In this document: piece by piece, positions 1 to 6,200 of the stretch
Numbering within the stretch: the stretch's first letter is position 1
How the letters are laid out: every line of letters begins with the position of its first letter
IMG/VR virus record: IMGVR_UViG_3300047178_000065
Span: 1 to 27,722 of that record
Strand: one strand, 5' to 3'
Source of the DNA: a virus
DNA: 27,722 bases
Program-made: the position numbers and the translations under genes
The notes under the pieces: model-generated
Databases searched by the model: none
The model's input: the letters and a program-made list of their open reading frames with translations, nothing else
Told to the model about the DNA's origin: nothing

Positions 1-111
1 GTGTACGAAACAGGGGCATTTGACACCAAGACTTGGAAAGACGCCCAAAAGCTGCCCAACTCCCTCTATATCCAGACGTCGGCTATCGAGAGCTTTGGTA
101 TTATCAAGTGA
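1..111 (+). CDS. C-terminal end of an unknown protein (partial)
   Basis: The reading frame is open from the left edge and stops with TGA at 109-111, leaving 36 residues ending in SFGIIK. The stretch has ordinary amino acid composition, unlike the repeat ORFs that follow. No family is recognisable from so short a tail. It lies 7 nt upstream of the first repeat-encoded micro-ORF on the same strand, so the two may share a transcript. The GTG at base 1 could be internal; the true start is probably outside the window. Confidence 0.55.
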   Translation: MYETGAFDTKTWKDAQKLPNSLYIQTSAIESFGIIK

Positions 112-118
112 GGTTGAT

Positions 119-211
119 ATGAGATCAGCTAAACAAAAATACCGGCCAGGGTCACGGTCAGGGTCACGGTCAGGGTCATGGTCATGGTCACGGTCATATC
201 AAGGAGACTGA
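119..211 (+). CDS. Micro-ORF with Arg/Gly/Trp-Ser repeats, copy 1
   Basis: This is a 30-residue ORF starting MRSAKQKYR and continuing as alternating xSer dipeptides (RS, GS, WS) encoded by GGTCAN hexamers; it ends YQGD. GAGG at 110-113 could serve as a weak ribosome binding site. Its first 27 or so bases are nearly identical to the start of the next ORF at 213, so the unit is duplicated. No family is recognised. The repeats are open in all three frames, so the frame was chosen only because it has a start codon and the conserved leader. Translation is uncertain. Confidence 0.3.
   Translation: MRSAKQKYRPGSRSGSRSGSWSWSRSYQGD
150..197 (+). repeat. GGTCAN hexanucleotide tandem array 1 (8 units)
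   Basis: Eight head-to-tail GGTCAN units with N being C, G or T and never A. The invariant part is GGTCA. The array is in frame with the first micro-ORF (xGG TCA codons). Confidence 0.85.
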
Positions 212-212
212 T

Positions 213-392
213 ATGAGATCAATTAAACAAAAATACCGGTCACGGTCATGGTCATGGTCAGGGTCAGGGTCACGGTCATGGTCATGGTCAGGGTCATGGT
301 CATGGTCATGGTCACGGTCAGGGCCACGGCCAGGGTCACTGTCAGGGTCAGGGCCACGGTCATGGTCATGGTCAGGGTCAGGGTCAAAGTAG
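213..392 (+). CDS. Micro-ORF with Arg/Gly/Trp-Ser repeats, copy 2
   Basis: This 59-residue ORF begins MRSIKQKYR, almost the same as the copy at 119, followed by about 25 xSer dipeptides (R, G or W before S, with a few GP/RP and LS variants) and ends GSK. It has a strong Shine-Dalgarno, AAGGAG at 201-206, six bases before the ATG, which is the main reason to believe it is translated. No domain is recognised. The repeat would give a basic, Trp- and Ser-rich low-complexity chain. The other frames of the same array would read Gly-His/Gly-Gln or Val-Thr/Met/Arg but lack a convincing start. Confidence 0.4.
   Translation: MRSIKQKYRSRSWSWSGSGSRSWSWSGSWSWSWSRSGPRPGSLSGSGPRSWSWSGSGSK
238..387 (+). repeat. 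GGTCAN hexanucleotide tandem array 2 (about 25 units)
   Basis: Twenty-five consecutive hexamers fit GGTCAN with rare GGCCAC or CTGTCA-type variants. The last unit is the only one ending in A. The array follows the second copy of the conserved leader (209-239), which repeats 115-145 with two mismatches. Arrays like this are prone to length change by slippage. Confidence 0.9.
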
Positions 393-401
393 GAGACTGC
401 C

Positions 402-515
402 GTGAACTACGCCTATTGGTTTGGCATCGCCATCATCGTCGCCTTCGTCCTGTACGTCGTTATCGACGGCCTTTTCAGGTACATCGACTACGTAGTGGAG
501 TTGGAAGACAACTGA
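402..515 (+). CDS. Single-pass membrane micro-protein
   Basis: A GTG-started 37-residue ORF, with TAGGAG at 390-395 as ribosome binding site overlapping the stop of the repeat ORF. Residues 5-25 are an uninterrupted hydrophobic helix (tyrosine, tryptophan, isoleucine, valine, phenylalanine rich) followed by a charged tail ending LEDN. Layout resembles small membrane subunits of the CydX type or other one-helix phage proteins, but no motif proves a family. The close packing and clear ribosome binding site support a real gene. Confidence 0.5.
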   Translation: MNYAYWFGIAIIVAFVLYVVIDGLFRYIDYVVELEDN

Positions 516-539
516 AACCCCTTACAGACAAAATAAGGC

Positions 540-568
540 TTGACAAAAGAGCAAAAGTATGGTATAAT
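540..568 (+). promoter_or_regulatory. Strong sigma70 promoter P1 (rightward)
   Basis: TTGACA (540-545), a 17 bp spacer ending TGG, then TATAAT (563-568): consensus -35 and -10 hexamers plus an extended -10 TGn motif. Transcription should start near 575, within CCGTACAGGG. A 12-bp hairpin begins almost immediately downstream. About 30 bp from the -10 region onward is identical to the leftward promoter at 4076-4104. Confidence 0.9.
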
Positions 569-577
569 ATCCGTACA

Positions 578-613
578 GGGTGAGAAGGGGTTTCCTTTCT
601 CGCCCTTTCTTTT
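578..613 (+). terminator. Terminator-like hairpin directly after promoter P1
   Basis: Bases 578-589 pair with 594-605 in a 12-bp stem (GGGTGAGAAGGG with CCTTTCTCGCCC, two G-U pairs) around a 4-nt loop, followed by TTTCTTTT. It begins only a few bases after the predicted transcription start, so most P1 transcripts could end as a roughly 40-nt RNA unless antitermination occurs. A second small hairpin, GTGGC-TGT-GCCAC, sits at 629-641. Confidence 0.6.
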
Positions 614-674
614 GTCTTCTATTAGACAGTGGCTGTGCCACCTCCTCTTACTTTCTTTCTCATAGGAGATTGTT

Positions 675-1073
675 ATGAAGAAGATCACCGTCAACAAAGC
701 CGCCATCGACGCCCTCACGCCCACCTATCCTTTTGCAGAACCTTGTGCCTGCAGCGAGACCAGAGTCGAAAAAGAATACGCCGTCAGAGGATCATACAAG
801 ATCAAGCTGTCTACTCTCGAAAAGATTTGGACAAGGGCGTCTCGTCGTTGGGCCAAACATTGGTCGGACAGCGCAGTCAACACCAAAGGCAAACGGAAGA
901 GTTGGGTGACTACCAAAAAACCCTACATAAACGGTGAAGATATCGCTTTTGGACAAGAGGGCCGGTATATCAAGTACTATGCGAACAGCGTCAACATCGG
1001 CTGTCAGAGCATTTCTCGCTACGAGTTGGAGCAGTTTGCTCTCTCGCAGGGATGGGCTTTTCCCTCCGTTTGA
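675..1073 (+). CDS. Hypothetical protein, 132 aa
   Basis: This ATG-started ORF has AGGAG at 664-668 and is the first long gene downstream of promoter P1. The protein is basic and soluble, with a short Cys-x-Cys near residue 25, many aromatic residues around 50-65 (WTRASRRWAKHW) and no transmembrane segment. I recognise no domain. It is followed after 24 nt by another small gene on the same strand. Confidence 0.7.
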   Translation: MKKITVNKAAIDALTPTYPFAEPCACSETRVEKEYAVRGSYKIKLSTLEKIWTRASRRWAKHWSDSAVNTKGKRKSWVTTKKPYINGEDIAFGQEGRYIKYYANSVNIGCQSISRYELEQFALSQGWAFPSV

Positions 1074-1097
1074 TAACAAACTTGAAAGGATCAAGAT

Positions 1098-1268
1098 ATG
1101 GCGAAATTTGTCGTGGTCGAAGTCTTCTCTTCTGAGGAGTTTCCTTCGTATGAAGAGGCTTTCTCGATAGCTGACGTCCGTCTCCAAGAAGGCGAAGACG
1201 TTGTCATATATGAAGTGACAAAGAAATACTTTCCAACGAAAGCGGTATTCAAAGAGGAGGAATTGTGA
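1098..1268 (+). CDS. Small acidic hypothetical protein, 56 aa
   Basis: ATG at 1098 is preceded by GAAAGGA at 1084-1090. The product begins MAKFVVVEVF and ends KEEEL; it is acidic and reads like a compact alpha/beta fold with alternating hydrophobic strands (FVVVEVF, VVIYEVT). Its TGA overlaps the ATG of the GGCT-like gene, so translation of the two is probably coupled. No family recognised. Confidence 0.6.
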   Translation: MAKFVVVEVFSSEEFPSYEEAFSIADVRLQEGEDVVIYEVTKKYFPTKAVFKEEEL

Positions 1269-1693
1269 TGGCAGCTCACAACGTCTTCGCCTACGGCACT
1301 CTCCGAAAACGAGAAGAGCGCCAGCATTGGATGAAATTCATCCATGACACTGGTCGTCAAGTCCAAGTCCAGGGATTTTTATTCGACATGGGATGGTTCC
1401 CGGCCCTACGTCTCTCGGATGACGGCTATTCCGTCCTCTGTGACGTCATACAAGTAGATGACGACGGTCTTGCTCTTCTGGATGACTACGAAGGCTTCAT
1501 CCCCGAATTCCCCGACCACTCCTTCTATGTACGACATCTCGTCAACATCGACGGACTCGATGGCTTCATCTATGAGTTCCACACGACACCTCCTCTCGAT
1601 CAACTCATCCACGGTTCTGATTGGCTGGAGTATACCTCGCTCCGCTCGGAGCAAAATCGACAGGAAAGGGAGCTTGCTCCTTTGTCAAGGTAA
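1268..1693 (+). CDS. Gamma-glutamylcyclotransferase-like (GGCT/AIG2) protein
   Basis: The 141-residue protein starts MAAHNVFAYGTLR; the YGTL signature (residues 9-12) is the substrate-binding loop of the GGCT/AIG2 fold, and Glu75 in LDDYEGF sits where the catalytic glutamate is expected. Family members cleave or rearrange gamma-glutamyl amides to release 5-oxoproline and an amine. ATG at 1268 is preferred to GTG at 1265 because it overlaps the upstream TGA and GAGGAGG lies a few bases before it. Length is near the family norm. It heads a cluster of glutamine amidotransferases and amidoligases, so a role in gamma-glutamyl compound turnover is plausible, though the substrate is unknown. Confidence 0.82.
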   Translation: MAAHNVFAYGTLRKREERQHWMKFIHDTGRQVQVQGFLFDMGWFPALRLSDDGYSVLCDVIQVDDDGLALLDDYEGFIPEFPDHSFYVRHLVNIDGLDGFIYEFHTTPPLDQLIHGSDWLEYTSLRSEQNRQERELAPLSR

Positions 1694-1718
1694 TTCTAAC
1701 CAGAAAGGCGATAAATCT

Positions 1719-2120
1719 ATGTTACGACTTTCCTGTCATGGCGGTATGTGCTGCGGCATCAAACACATCTTCGGTTTTCCATTCTATCCTAATCAGGTGA
1801 TGGAACCTGAGTTGGAAGAGCAGACTGAATTCGACGACGAAGACTTAGCAGGGGAAGAGGTTCGATCCTATCTCTCTTTCTTCACTCCTTCAGCCCCTGC
1901 TGAGACCGTAGAGGCTCGTCTGGACAGGTTCCTTGCCTACATCAGGGAAGAGCGTCCTGGAGGCATCGTAGAGGCTGTCCTGGTCCGTGATTATGAAGGA
2001 GAATGGGACCAGATCGTCGTCAACGAAAAGAGACTCCTCTCAAGAGGTTTTCGTGTCGTCAACGAGGTTCGGAATAGCAACTCCGACAACCTCTGTCGGG
2101 TCTATCATCTCAACATGTAA
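1719..2120 (+). CDS. Hypothetical protein with HGGMCCGIKHI motif (paralogue A)
   Basis: This 133-residue protein is started by ATG 1719 with GAAAGG upstream. Its N-terminus carries LRLSCHGGMCCGIKHIFGF, and its second half has EAVLVRDYEGEWDQIV and LLSRGFRVVNEVRNSNSDNL. Both blocks resemble the next gene (HGGEGIGCCAVDIIQGF and ILKDEGFEFLRTVGNSVY), so I infer a divergent paralogous pair. The middle is acidic (EEQTEFDDEDLAGEE). No catalytic function can be assigned. After the TAA the same frame stays open for 14 more codons before another TAA at 2163. Confidence 0.7.
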   Translation: MLRLSCHGGMCCGIKHIFGFPFYPNQVMEPELEEQTEFDDEDLAGEEVRSYLSFFTPSAPAETVEARLDRFLAYIREERPGGIVEAVLVRDYEGEWDQIVVNEKRLLSRGFRVVNEVRNSNSDNLCRVYHLNM

Positions 2121-2187
2121 TACAACTACATCCCTTACGACGAATACGGCCCTGACGACGACTAACAACAAACAAGGAGAAGAAGTA

Positions 2188-2874
2188 ATGGCATATTCTG
2201 CAAGCAAAATAGAGTTTCTTCGTTTCGGCTCACAGCATGGCGGTGAAGGCATCGGCTGTTGTGCCGTTGACATCATTCAGGGTTTCGTAAACGACCCTGA
2301 CGCACCAGCGACGGTCCAACTCTTCCACGGCGACCGTGGCGGCAAGAACGACGGAGCCCTGACCGTGATTGCCAACGGCAAGTCGGAGTTTGCCTATCTC
2401 GGCAAGACGAATAAGGAAGTCTTCGAGAACTACATCCGTATCGGTACTTTTGGTACGGAGGATATGCCCGACCATACCTTCCTAGCCGTCTTCTCTGATT
2501 ACCAAATGACAGATCGCAACGGAAAGGCTTGGTTGAAGATACTCAAGGATGAGGGATTTGAGTTCCTTCGTACAGTAGGTAACTCCGTCTACACCGGTCA
2601 AGAAGTCCCTACAGAGCCTACAAACAAAGGCAGGCCTCATAAGAACCATATCTTTGCTCTCTTCCGCAATATCTCTTCTAACGCCGTCCCTGATCCCTTT
2701 ACTCCCCCTAAGGCATGGTCAGACCTTCCTGAACCGACGATGACTCCTCATCAAATCTGGCATTCCCGCAAGACGAAGATTTACGGCGAGTCGGAGATCA
2801 AAGGTCACGACCCTGCCAAGACCAAGGCAGCTTCCAACCCCTTCGCAGCCAAGGCCGTAACTGAACCGGCATAA
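2188..2874 (+). CDS. Hypothetical protein, 228 aa (paralogue B)
   Basis: ATG at 2188 follows AAGGAG at 2174-2179. The N-terminus has HGGEGIGCCAVDIIQGF (residues 18-34), similar to the upstream protein, and the centre has LAVFSDYQMTDRNG followed by LKILKDEGFEFLRTVGNSVY. The last 60 residues are Pro/Lys/Ala-rich and probably unstructured. No known fold is recognisable. It sits between the GGCT-like gene and the class I amidotransferase, so it is likely part of the same functional block. Confidence 0.75.
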   Translation: MAYSASKIEFLRFGSQHGGEGIGCCAVDIIQGFVNDPDAPATVQLFHGDRGGKNDGALTVIANGKSEFAYLGKTNKEVFENYIRIGTFGTEDMPDHTFLAVFSDYQMTDRNGKAWLKILKDEGFEFLRTVGNSVYTGQEVPTEPTNKGRPHKNHIFALFRNISSNAVPDPFTPPKAWSDLPEPTMTPHQIWHSRKTKIYGESEIKGHDPAKTKAASNPFAAKAVTEPA

Positions 2875-2885
2875 GGAAAGAGTTC

Positions 2886-2899
2886 GGGACTGAAGTCCC
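2886..2899 (+). other. Small inverted repeat before gene 2918
   Basis: GGGAC-TGAA-GTCCC is a perfect 5-bp hairpin between two genes, ending just before the purine-rich ribosome binding region of the downstream gene. No T-tract follows, so it is more likely an RNA processing or stabilising hairpin than a terminator. Confidence 0.35.
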
Positions 2900-2917
2900 T
2901 TGAAGGGAAAGAAGGAT

Positions 2918-3232
2918 ATGAGAAATGCCTTCAACGAGTTCAAACTTTATCGTGCCATCGGGCTAAAGGAGTGGGGTTATCACGACGAGTCCTTCGCCTT
3001 GATGACGGAGGTCGTACTAGAAGAAGTGGATCACATGGATGTCAAAGCTATCCAAGCGACAAAAAAGGATAAGGAATATGTCGATGCAGAAAGATACTGG
3101 GACGACTACCATTACAAGCAATGGTCCGCCCGGCCTGCTCCTAGGCCAACACAAGGTCATCCTGCAAAAGGACTCGGCTCTGGAAATGCCGGAGCTGTGG
3201 TTGTCAGTCTATCTGACGGGCTCCCCTTTTGA
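2918..3232 (+). CDS. Hypothetical protein, 104 aa
   Basis: ATG at 2918 is preferred to the upstream TTG at 2900, since GAAGGG (2902-2907) lies at a suitable distance. The first 70 residues (MRNAFNEFKLYRAIGLKEWG onward) look helical and acidic; the C-terminus is Pro/Gly-rich and low in information. It overlaps the class I amidotransferase start by about 47 nt, an unusually long overlap here, so one of the two boundaries may be different. No family recognised. Confidence 0.55.
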   Translation: MRNAFNEFKLYRAIGLKEWGYHDESFALMTEVVLEEVDHMDVKAIQATKKDKEYVDAERYWDDYHYKQWSARPAPRPTQGHPAKGLGSGNAGAVVVSLSDGLPF

Positions 3233-3923
3233 GAAGAGGCAGTTCGCAGAGATGTTCTCTCGGGCTCGGTGCTACAACGCCAAGACTCCTGAAGAGGCTG
3301 ATCTGGTTGTCTTCGCAGGTGGTGCAGACGTCAACCCTGCTCTGTACGGCGAGCTTCCACATGAGACGACCGTACACAACGAAGAGCGTGACAAGGAAGA
3401 CATCGATCTGTACAACCTCTGTTACTCCCTCGGCATCCCTATGTTTGGTATCTGCCGTGGTGCCCAGTTCCTTGCAGTGATGAACGGCTTCAAGCTCTAT
3501 CAGGATGTCGATGGCCACAACCAGGCCCATGGCATGTTCGACCGCAAGGGCAAGAAGTATCTACAGTCTGTCTCGTCTGTCCATCATCAGATGGTCATTT
3601 CGGGACCTGGGATGGAAGTCATCGCCCATGGCCACAACAGCAAGACTCGTTGGTTCAACGACACGACGAAGGCAGTCGGCAACCATCAGGACGTCGAAGC
3701 TTTCTTCATTCGTGACACATGCTGCATTGGCGTACAGGGACATCCCGAATACCGTGGCTACGCAGAATACACGAAGTGGTGTCTCGACCTGATCTATGAG
3801 TACGTCGAGTTGAATGCCGATCTTGAAGCCACAGGCAAGTATCGTCGTCTCAAGGCAGAGTACATCATGGAACGGTTTATAAAAGAGCAGGAAAAGAAGG
3901 TGCTTACACAAGAGTGGAATTGA
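3186..3923 (+). CDS. Class I glutamine amidotransferase / gamma-glutamyl hydrolase (peptidase C26, PuuD-like)
   Basis: The protein of 245 residues (from ATG 3186, MPELWLSVY) has the PuuD/C26 hallmarks: FAGGADVNPALYGE (43-56), the nucleophile elbow FGICRGAQ with Cys90, and the catalytic His-Glu pair in GHPEYRG (His186, Glu188). These enzymes hydrolyse gamma-glutamyl bonds, for example gamma-glutamyl-GABA, or release ammonia from glutamine. All triad residues are present, so it is probably active. The frame is open further upstream to 3039, but ATG 3186 fits the family's start. Adjacent amidoligases suggest it trims or supplies a gamma-glutamyl product. The leftward promoter at 4076-4104 would make RNA antisense to this gene. 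Confidence 0.88.
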   Translation: MPELWLSVYLTGSPFEKRQFAEMFSRARCYNAKTPEEADLVVFAGGADVNPALYGELPHETTVHNEERDKEDIDLYNLCYSLGIPMFGICRGAQFLAVMNGFKLYQDVDGHNQAHGMFDRKGKKYLQSVSSVHHQMVISGPGMEVIAHGHNSKTRWFNDTTKAVGNHQDVEAFFIRDTCCIGVQGHPEYRGYAEYTKWCLDLIYEYVELNADLEATGKYRRLKAEYIMERFIKEQEKKVLTQEWN

Positions 3924-3962
3924 TTCGTACAAGGAGTAAGAGATTTGAGAAGGAGGGTTGAT

Positions 3963-4004
3963 AAGAGGTTGGGCAGGCCCATCTCTTGTTAACAATACTG
4001 TTAA
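3963..4004 (+). other. Two consecutive inverted repeats in the 3924-4155 intergenic region
   Basis: Hairpin one pairs AAGAG (3963-3967) with CTCTT (3983-3987) and TGGG (3970-3973) with CCCA (3978-3981). Hairpin two is TTAACA-ATAC-TGTTAA (3989-4004). Neither has a clean T-tract. They lie just after the class I amidotransferase and within the path of the leftward transcript from 4076-4104. They may terminate or stabilise RNA from either direction, or bind a dyad-recognising protein. The rest of the intergenic region is AT-rich with no ORF I trust. Confidence 0.4.
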
Positions 4005-4075
4005 GACAGTAGTTATTAATACAATATAATAAACAATAATCTTTAACTACTACCCCCTTCTCACCCTGTACGGAT

Positions 4076-4104
4076 ATTATACCACACTTTTCACTTTTTG
4101 TCAA
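4076..4104 (-). promoter_or_regulatory. Strong sigma70 promoter P2, pointing left (antisense)
   Basis: Read on the minus strand: TTGACA (4104-4099), 17 bp spacer ending TGG, TATAAT (4081-4076), then CCGTACAGGGTGAG. The sequence from GG before the -10 to the GGGG of the leader is the same as P1 over about 30 bp, in opposite orientation. Transcription would start near 4069 and run leftward, against every gene in that direction, giving an antisense RNA to the intergenic hairpins and the class I amidotransferase. Confidence 0.85.
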
Positions 4105-4155
4105 GAGTTATTTTCAACTATTTCACAACCTTTTGAATTTGAAAGGAATTCTATA

Positions 4156-5325
4156 ATGTGTGGGAACGTGGGACTTATGGGTGTGTTAGAACACCGCGAC
4201 GAGGCGACAATGAAGCGTCTCCTTCTTTATGATTACTTCCGGGGCATGGACTCGACTGGTTTTGCCGCCGTCCGTCATGCCACAAAAGATACCCATGTCG
4301 TCAAGATTGCCAGTCATCCTCTCGACCTGTTCGACAGCAAGAAGTTTGACACCGCCCTTTCGGGTACGGCAAGCTCTGTCTTCATCGGTCACAACAGGGC
4401 AGCTACGAAAGGCAAGGTCACCGCCAACAACGCCCATCCTTTCGTTGTAGATCATATCATCGGTGCTCACAACGGAACTCTTTCCATCACCTCTCATATG
4501 GGCTTGGAAGACGAACTCGGAGAAAAGTTTGATGTCGATTCCCTTGCTATCTTCACCCATATCGCTCGGTTTGGCGTACACAAGACAATTCCTCTCCTCC
4601 AAGGAGCCTGGGCACTCGTCTGGTACGACAAGAACGAAAACACCGTCAACTTCCTTCGTAACAAAGAAAGGTCTTTTTGGACGGCGGTCTCGAAAAACTA
4701 CCAGCAGGTGATGTGGGCGAGTGAATGGCCTATGATACAGGCTGCAATCGGTCTGTCGCCGTCGAAGTATGAAATGGCCCAGTCGACGGAGGGTTATACC
4801 TACTTTGCCACCGATATCGACGAGTTGTACACCTTCGATCTCGACAAGCTCCGCGACAAGACGGACATGGACTATCCTCTCGAATACGCCAAGCGTGGTC
4901 AACTCAAGGGAAAGGAGCCTGCCCCGGCTGTTACACATTACAGCAGCGGCACCGCCCCTTTTCACCGCCATGGCGCCAACACAGGACACTCGGGGAGTAC
5001 ACAGAACAAGAACTCATCGACAACCCTTGGCTCGACTGGTAACGGCACCGGACGAAACGGCGTCCAGTTCATCAATCTCGTCGCCGACAAGAGCGATCCC
5101 TTCGCGGGACACCTTCCGATTGATCGATTTCATGAGCTGGCTAGCTTTGGTTGTTCTTGGTGCAATAGCGACATTGATGTTGATACAGTTGGCGTCACTG
5201 TCGTAAACTACGACGATATCATACTCTGTTCGAACTGTTCAGTCGATTCGTCACAAAATCGTCTCATCGTGCCTGAATTGCCTACACTTCCTGAAGGTAT
5301 CCAGTCCCTCCTTAACCATCTCTAA
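4156..5325 (+). CDS. Class II glutamine amidotransferase with C-terminal zinc ribbon
   Basis: This 389-residue protein starts MCGNVG, so Cys2 becomes the N-terminal nucleophile of the Ntn-hydrolase glutaminase once Met is removed. Further hallmarks are FRGMDSTGFA (28-37), GHNRAATKG (78-86) and the GAHNGTL oxyanion/substrate loop (103-109). The domain ends near 250; a Ser/Thr/Gly/Asn-rich linker leads to a CxxC...CxxC knuckle (Cys333, 336, 358, 361). No synthetase domain is fused, so ammonia from glutamine must go to a separate partner, plausibly the amidoligases next door, or it hydrolyses a gamma-glutamyl amide. AAAGGA at 4142-4147 supports the start. Confidence 0.9.
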   Translation: MCGNVGLMGVLEHRDEATMKRLLLYDYFRGMDSTGFAAVRHATKDTHVVKIASHPLDLFDSKKFDTALSGTASSVFIGHNRAATKGKVTANNAHPFVVDHIIGAHNGTLSITSHMGLEDELGEKFDVDSLAIFTHIARFGVHKTIPLLQGAWALVWYDKNENTVNFLRNKERSFWTAVSKNYQQVMWASEWPMIQAAIGLSPSKYEMAQSTEGYTYFATDIDELYTFDLDKLRDKTDMDYPLEYAKRGQLKGKEPAPAVTHYSSGTAPFHRHGANTGHSGSTQNKNSSTTLGSTGNGTGRNGVQFINLVADKSDPFAGHLPIDRFHELASFGCSWCNSDIDVDTVGVTVVNYDDIILCSNCSVDSSQNRLIVPELPTLPEGIQSLLNHL

Positions 5326-5347
5326 CTCAGCAAGAAAGGTCTAAGTC

Positions 5348-6199
5348 GTGAAAGCTCCAATCAAACCCATGCCGGGATTCAAGTTTGGGTGTGACCCAGA
5401 ATTGTTTGTTCTCAACACAGAAGGTCGTGTCGTCTCTGCACACGATCTGTTGCCTGGAACGAAGGATGAGCCCTTCAAGGTTCCTTACGGAGCTATCCAA
5501 GTCGACGGCACTGCCGCCGAGTTCAACATCGATCCAGTCGAGAACTTCGAAGACTTCGACCGTAACATCGTCGAGGTGATGAAAAGTCTGCTCTCTTTCC
5601 TTCCGAAAGGGTACAAGCTCTCTATCGTTCCTTCTGTCAAGTATGACATCGAGGAATGGGAGCGTATCCCTCCTTCTGCCAAGGTTCTCGGCTGCACCCC
5701 AGACTTCAACGGCTGGACGAATATGCAGAACCCATCGCCGAAACCTACCGGCGAACTCGAACGTGTCCGTACGGCAAGCGGCCATCTCCATATCGGCTGG
5801 ACACAGGATATCGATCTTTCGAAGGATATCGATCATCTCAATCACTGCTCCGACCTTGTGAAGCAGCTCGACTGGTATCTGGGATACTGGTCTCTCTTGT
5901 CCGACAAAGACAACATCCGTCGTTCCCTGTACGGCCAGGCAGGGGCATGTCGTTACAAGAATTACGGTGTCGAATACCGTGTTCTGTCCAACTTCTGGTT
6001 GACGAGCAAATCTCTTCGTAGAGCTGTCTGGGATCGGATGAACCAAGCCATCTGGGATATGTCGGTTCTCTACTTGCCAGAGAAATATAGTAGTGATGCC
6101 AACAGCCTCCTCTGCAAGGCTATCAACTTTTCTCGCCGTAACCAGGATTTTGAGTACGGTCGGAATTATCCTTTGAAAACTATCACGAAGGAAGGCTAA
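5348..6199 (+). CDS. phiEco32-type COOH-NH2 ligase (type 2 amidoligase)
   Basis: The 283-residue protein resembles the phage phiEco32-like COOH-NH2 ligase type 2 family, which has the glutamine-synthetase-like fold and is predicted to form amide bonds with ATP. Visible blocks: FKFGCDPELFVL (11-22), GAIQVDGTAAEFNIDP (48-63) with metal-binding acidic residues, TASGHLHIGW (142-151), and a late GACRYKNYGVEYRVLSNFW. It begins with GTG at 5348, with GAAAGG 9 nt upstream. It sits between the class II glutaminase and a second amidoligase. The acceptor and donor are unknown. The antisense frame is also long but is a shadow. Confidence 0.87.
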   Translation: MKAPIKPMPGFKFGCDPELFVLNTEGRVVSAHDLLPGTKDEPFKVPYGAIQVDGTAAEFNIDPVENFEDFDRNIVEVMKSLLSFLPKGYKLSIVPSVKYDIEEWERIPPSAKVLGCTPDFNGWTNMQNPSPKPTGELERVRTASGHLHIGWTQDIDLSKDIDHLNHCSDLVKQLDWYLGYWSLLSDKDNIRRSLYGQAGACRYKNYGVEYRVLSNFWLTSKSLRRAVWDRMNQAIWDMSVLYLPEKYSSDANSLLCKAINFSRRNQDFEYGRNYPLKTITKEG

Positions 6200-6200
6200 G

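Noticed and set aside
150-387. CRISPR array
   Set aside because: Units are 6 bp and contiguous with no spacers; it is a simple tandem repeat.
248-583. Plus-strand ORF reading VMVRV repeats through the hexamer array
   Set aside because: Its start lies inside the array without a ribosome binding site, and its end runs through the membrane micro-protein and promoter P1.
3904-4104. 66-codon minus-strand ORF near the leftward promoter P2
   Set aside because: Its start codon lies at the -35 box, upstream of the transcription start, so P2 RNA would not carry it intact.
4186-4989. Minus-strand ORF of 267 codons opposite the class II glutaminase
   Set aside because: Composition is Arg/Val/Cys-rich as expected of an antisense shadow, and no start signal was found.
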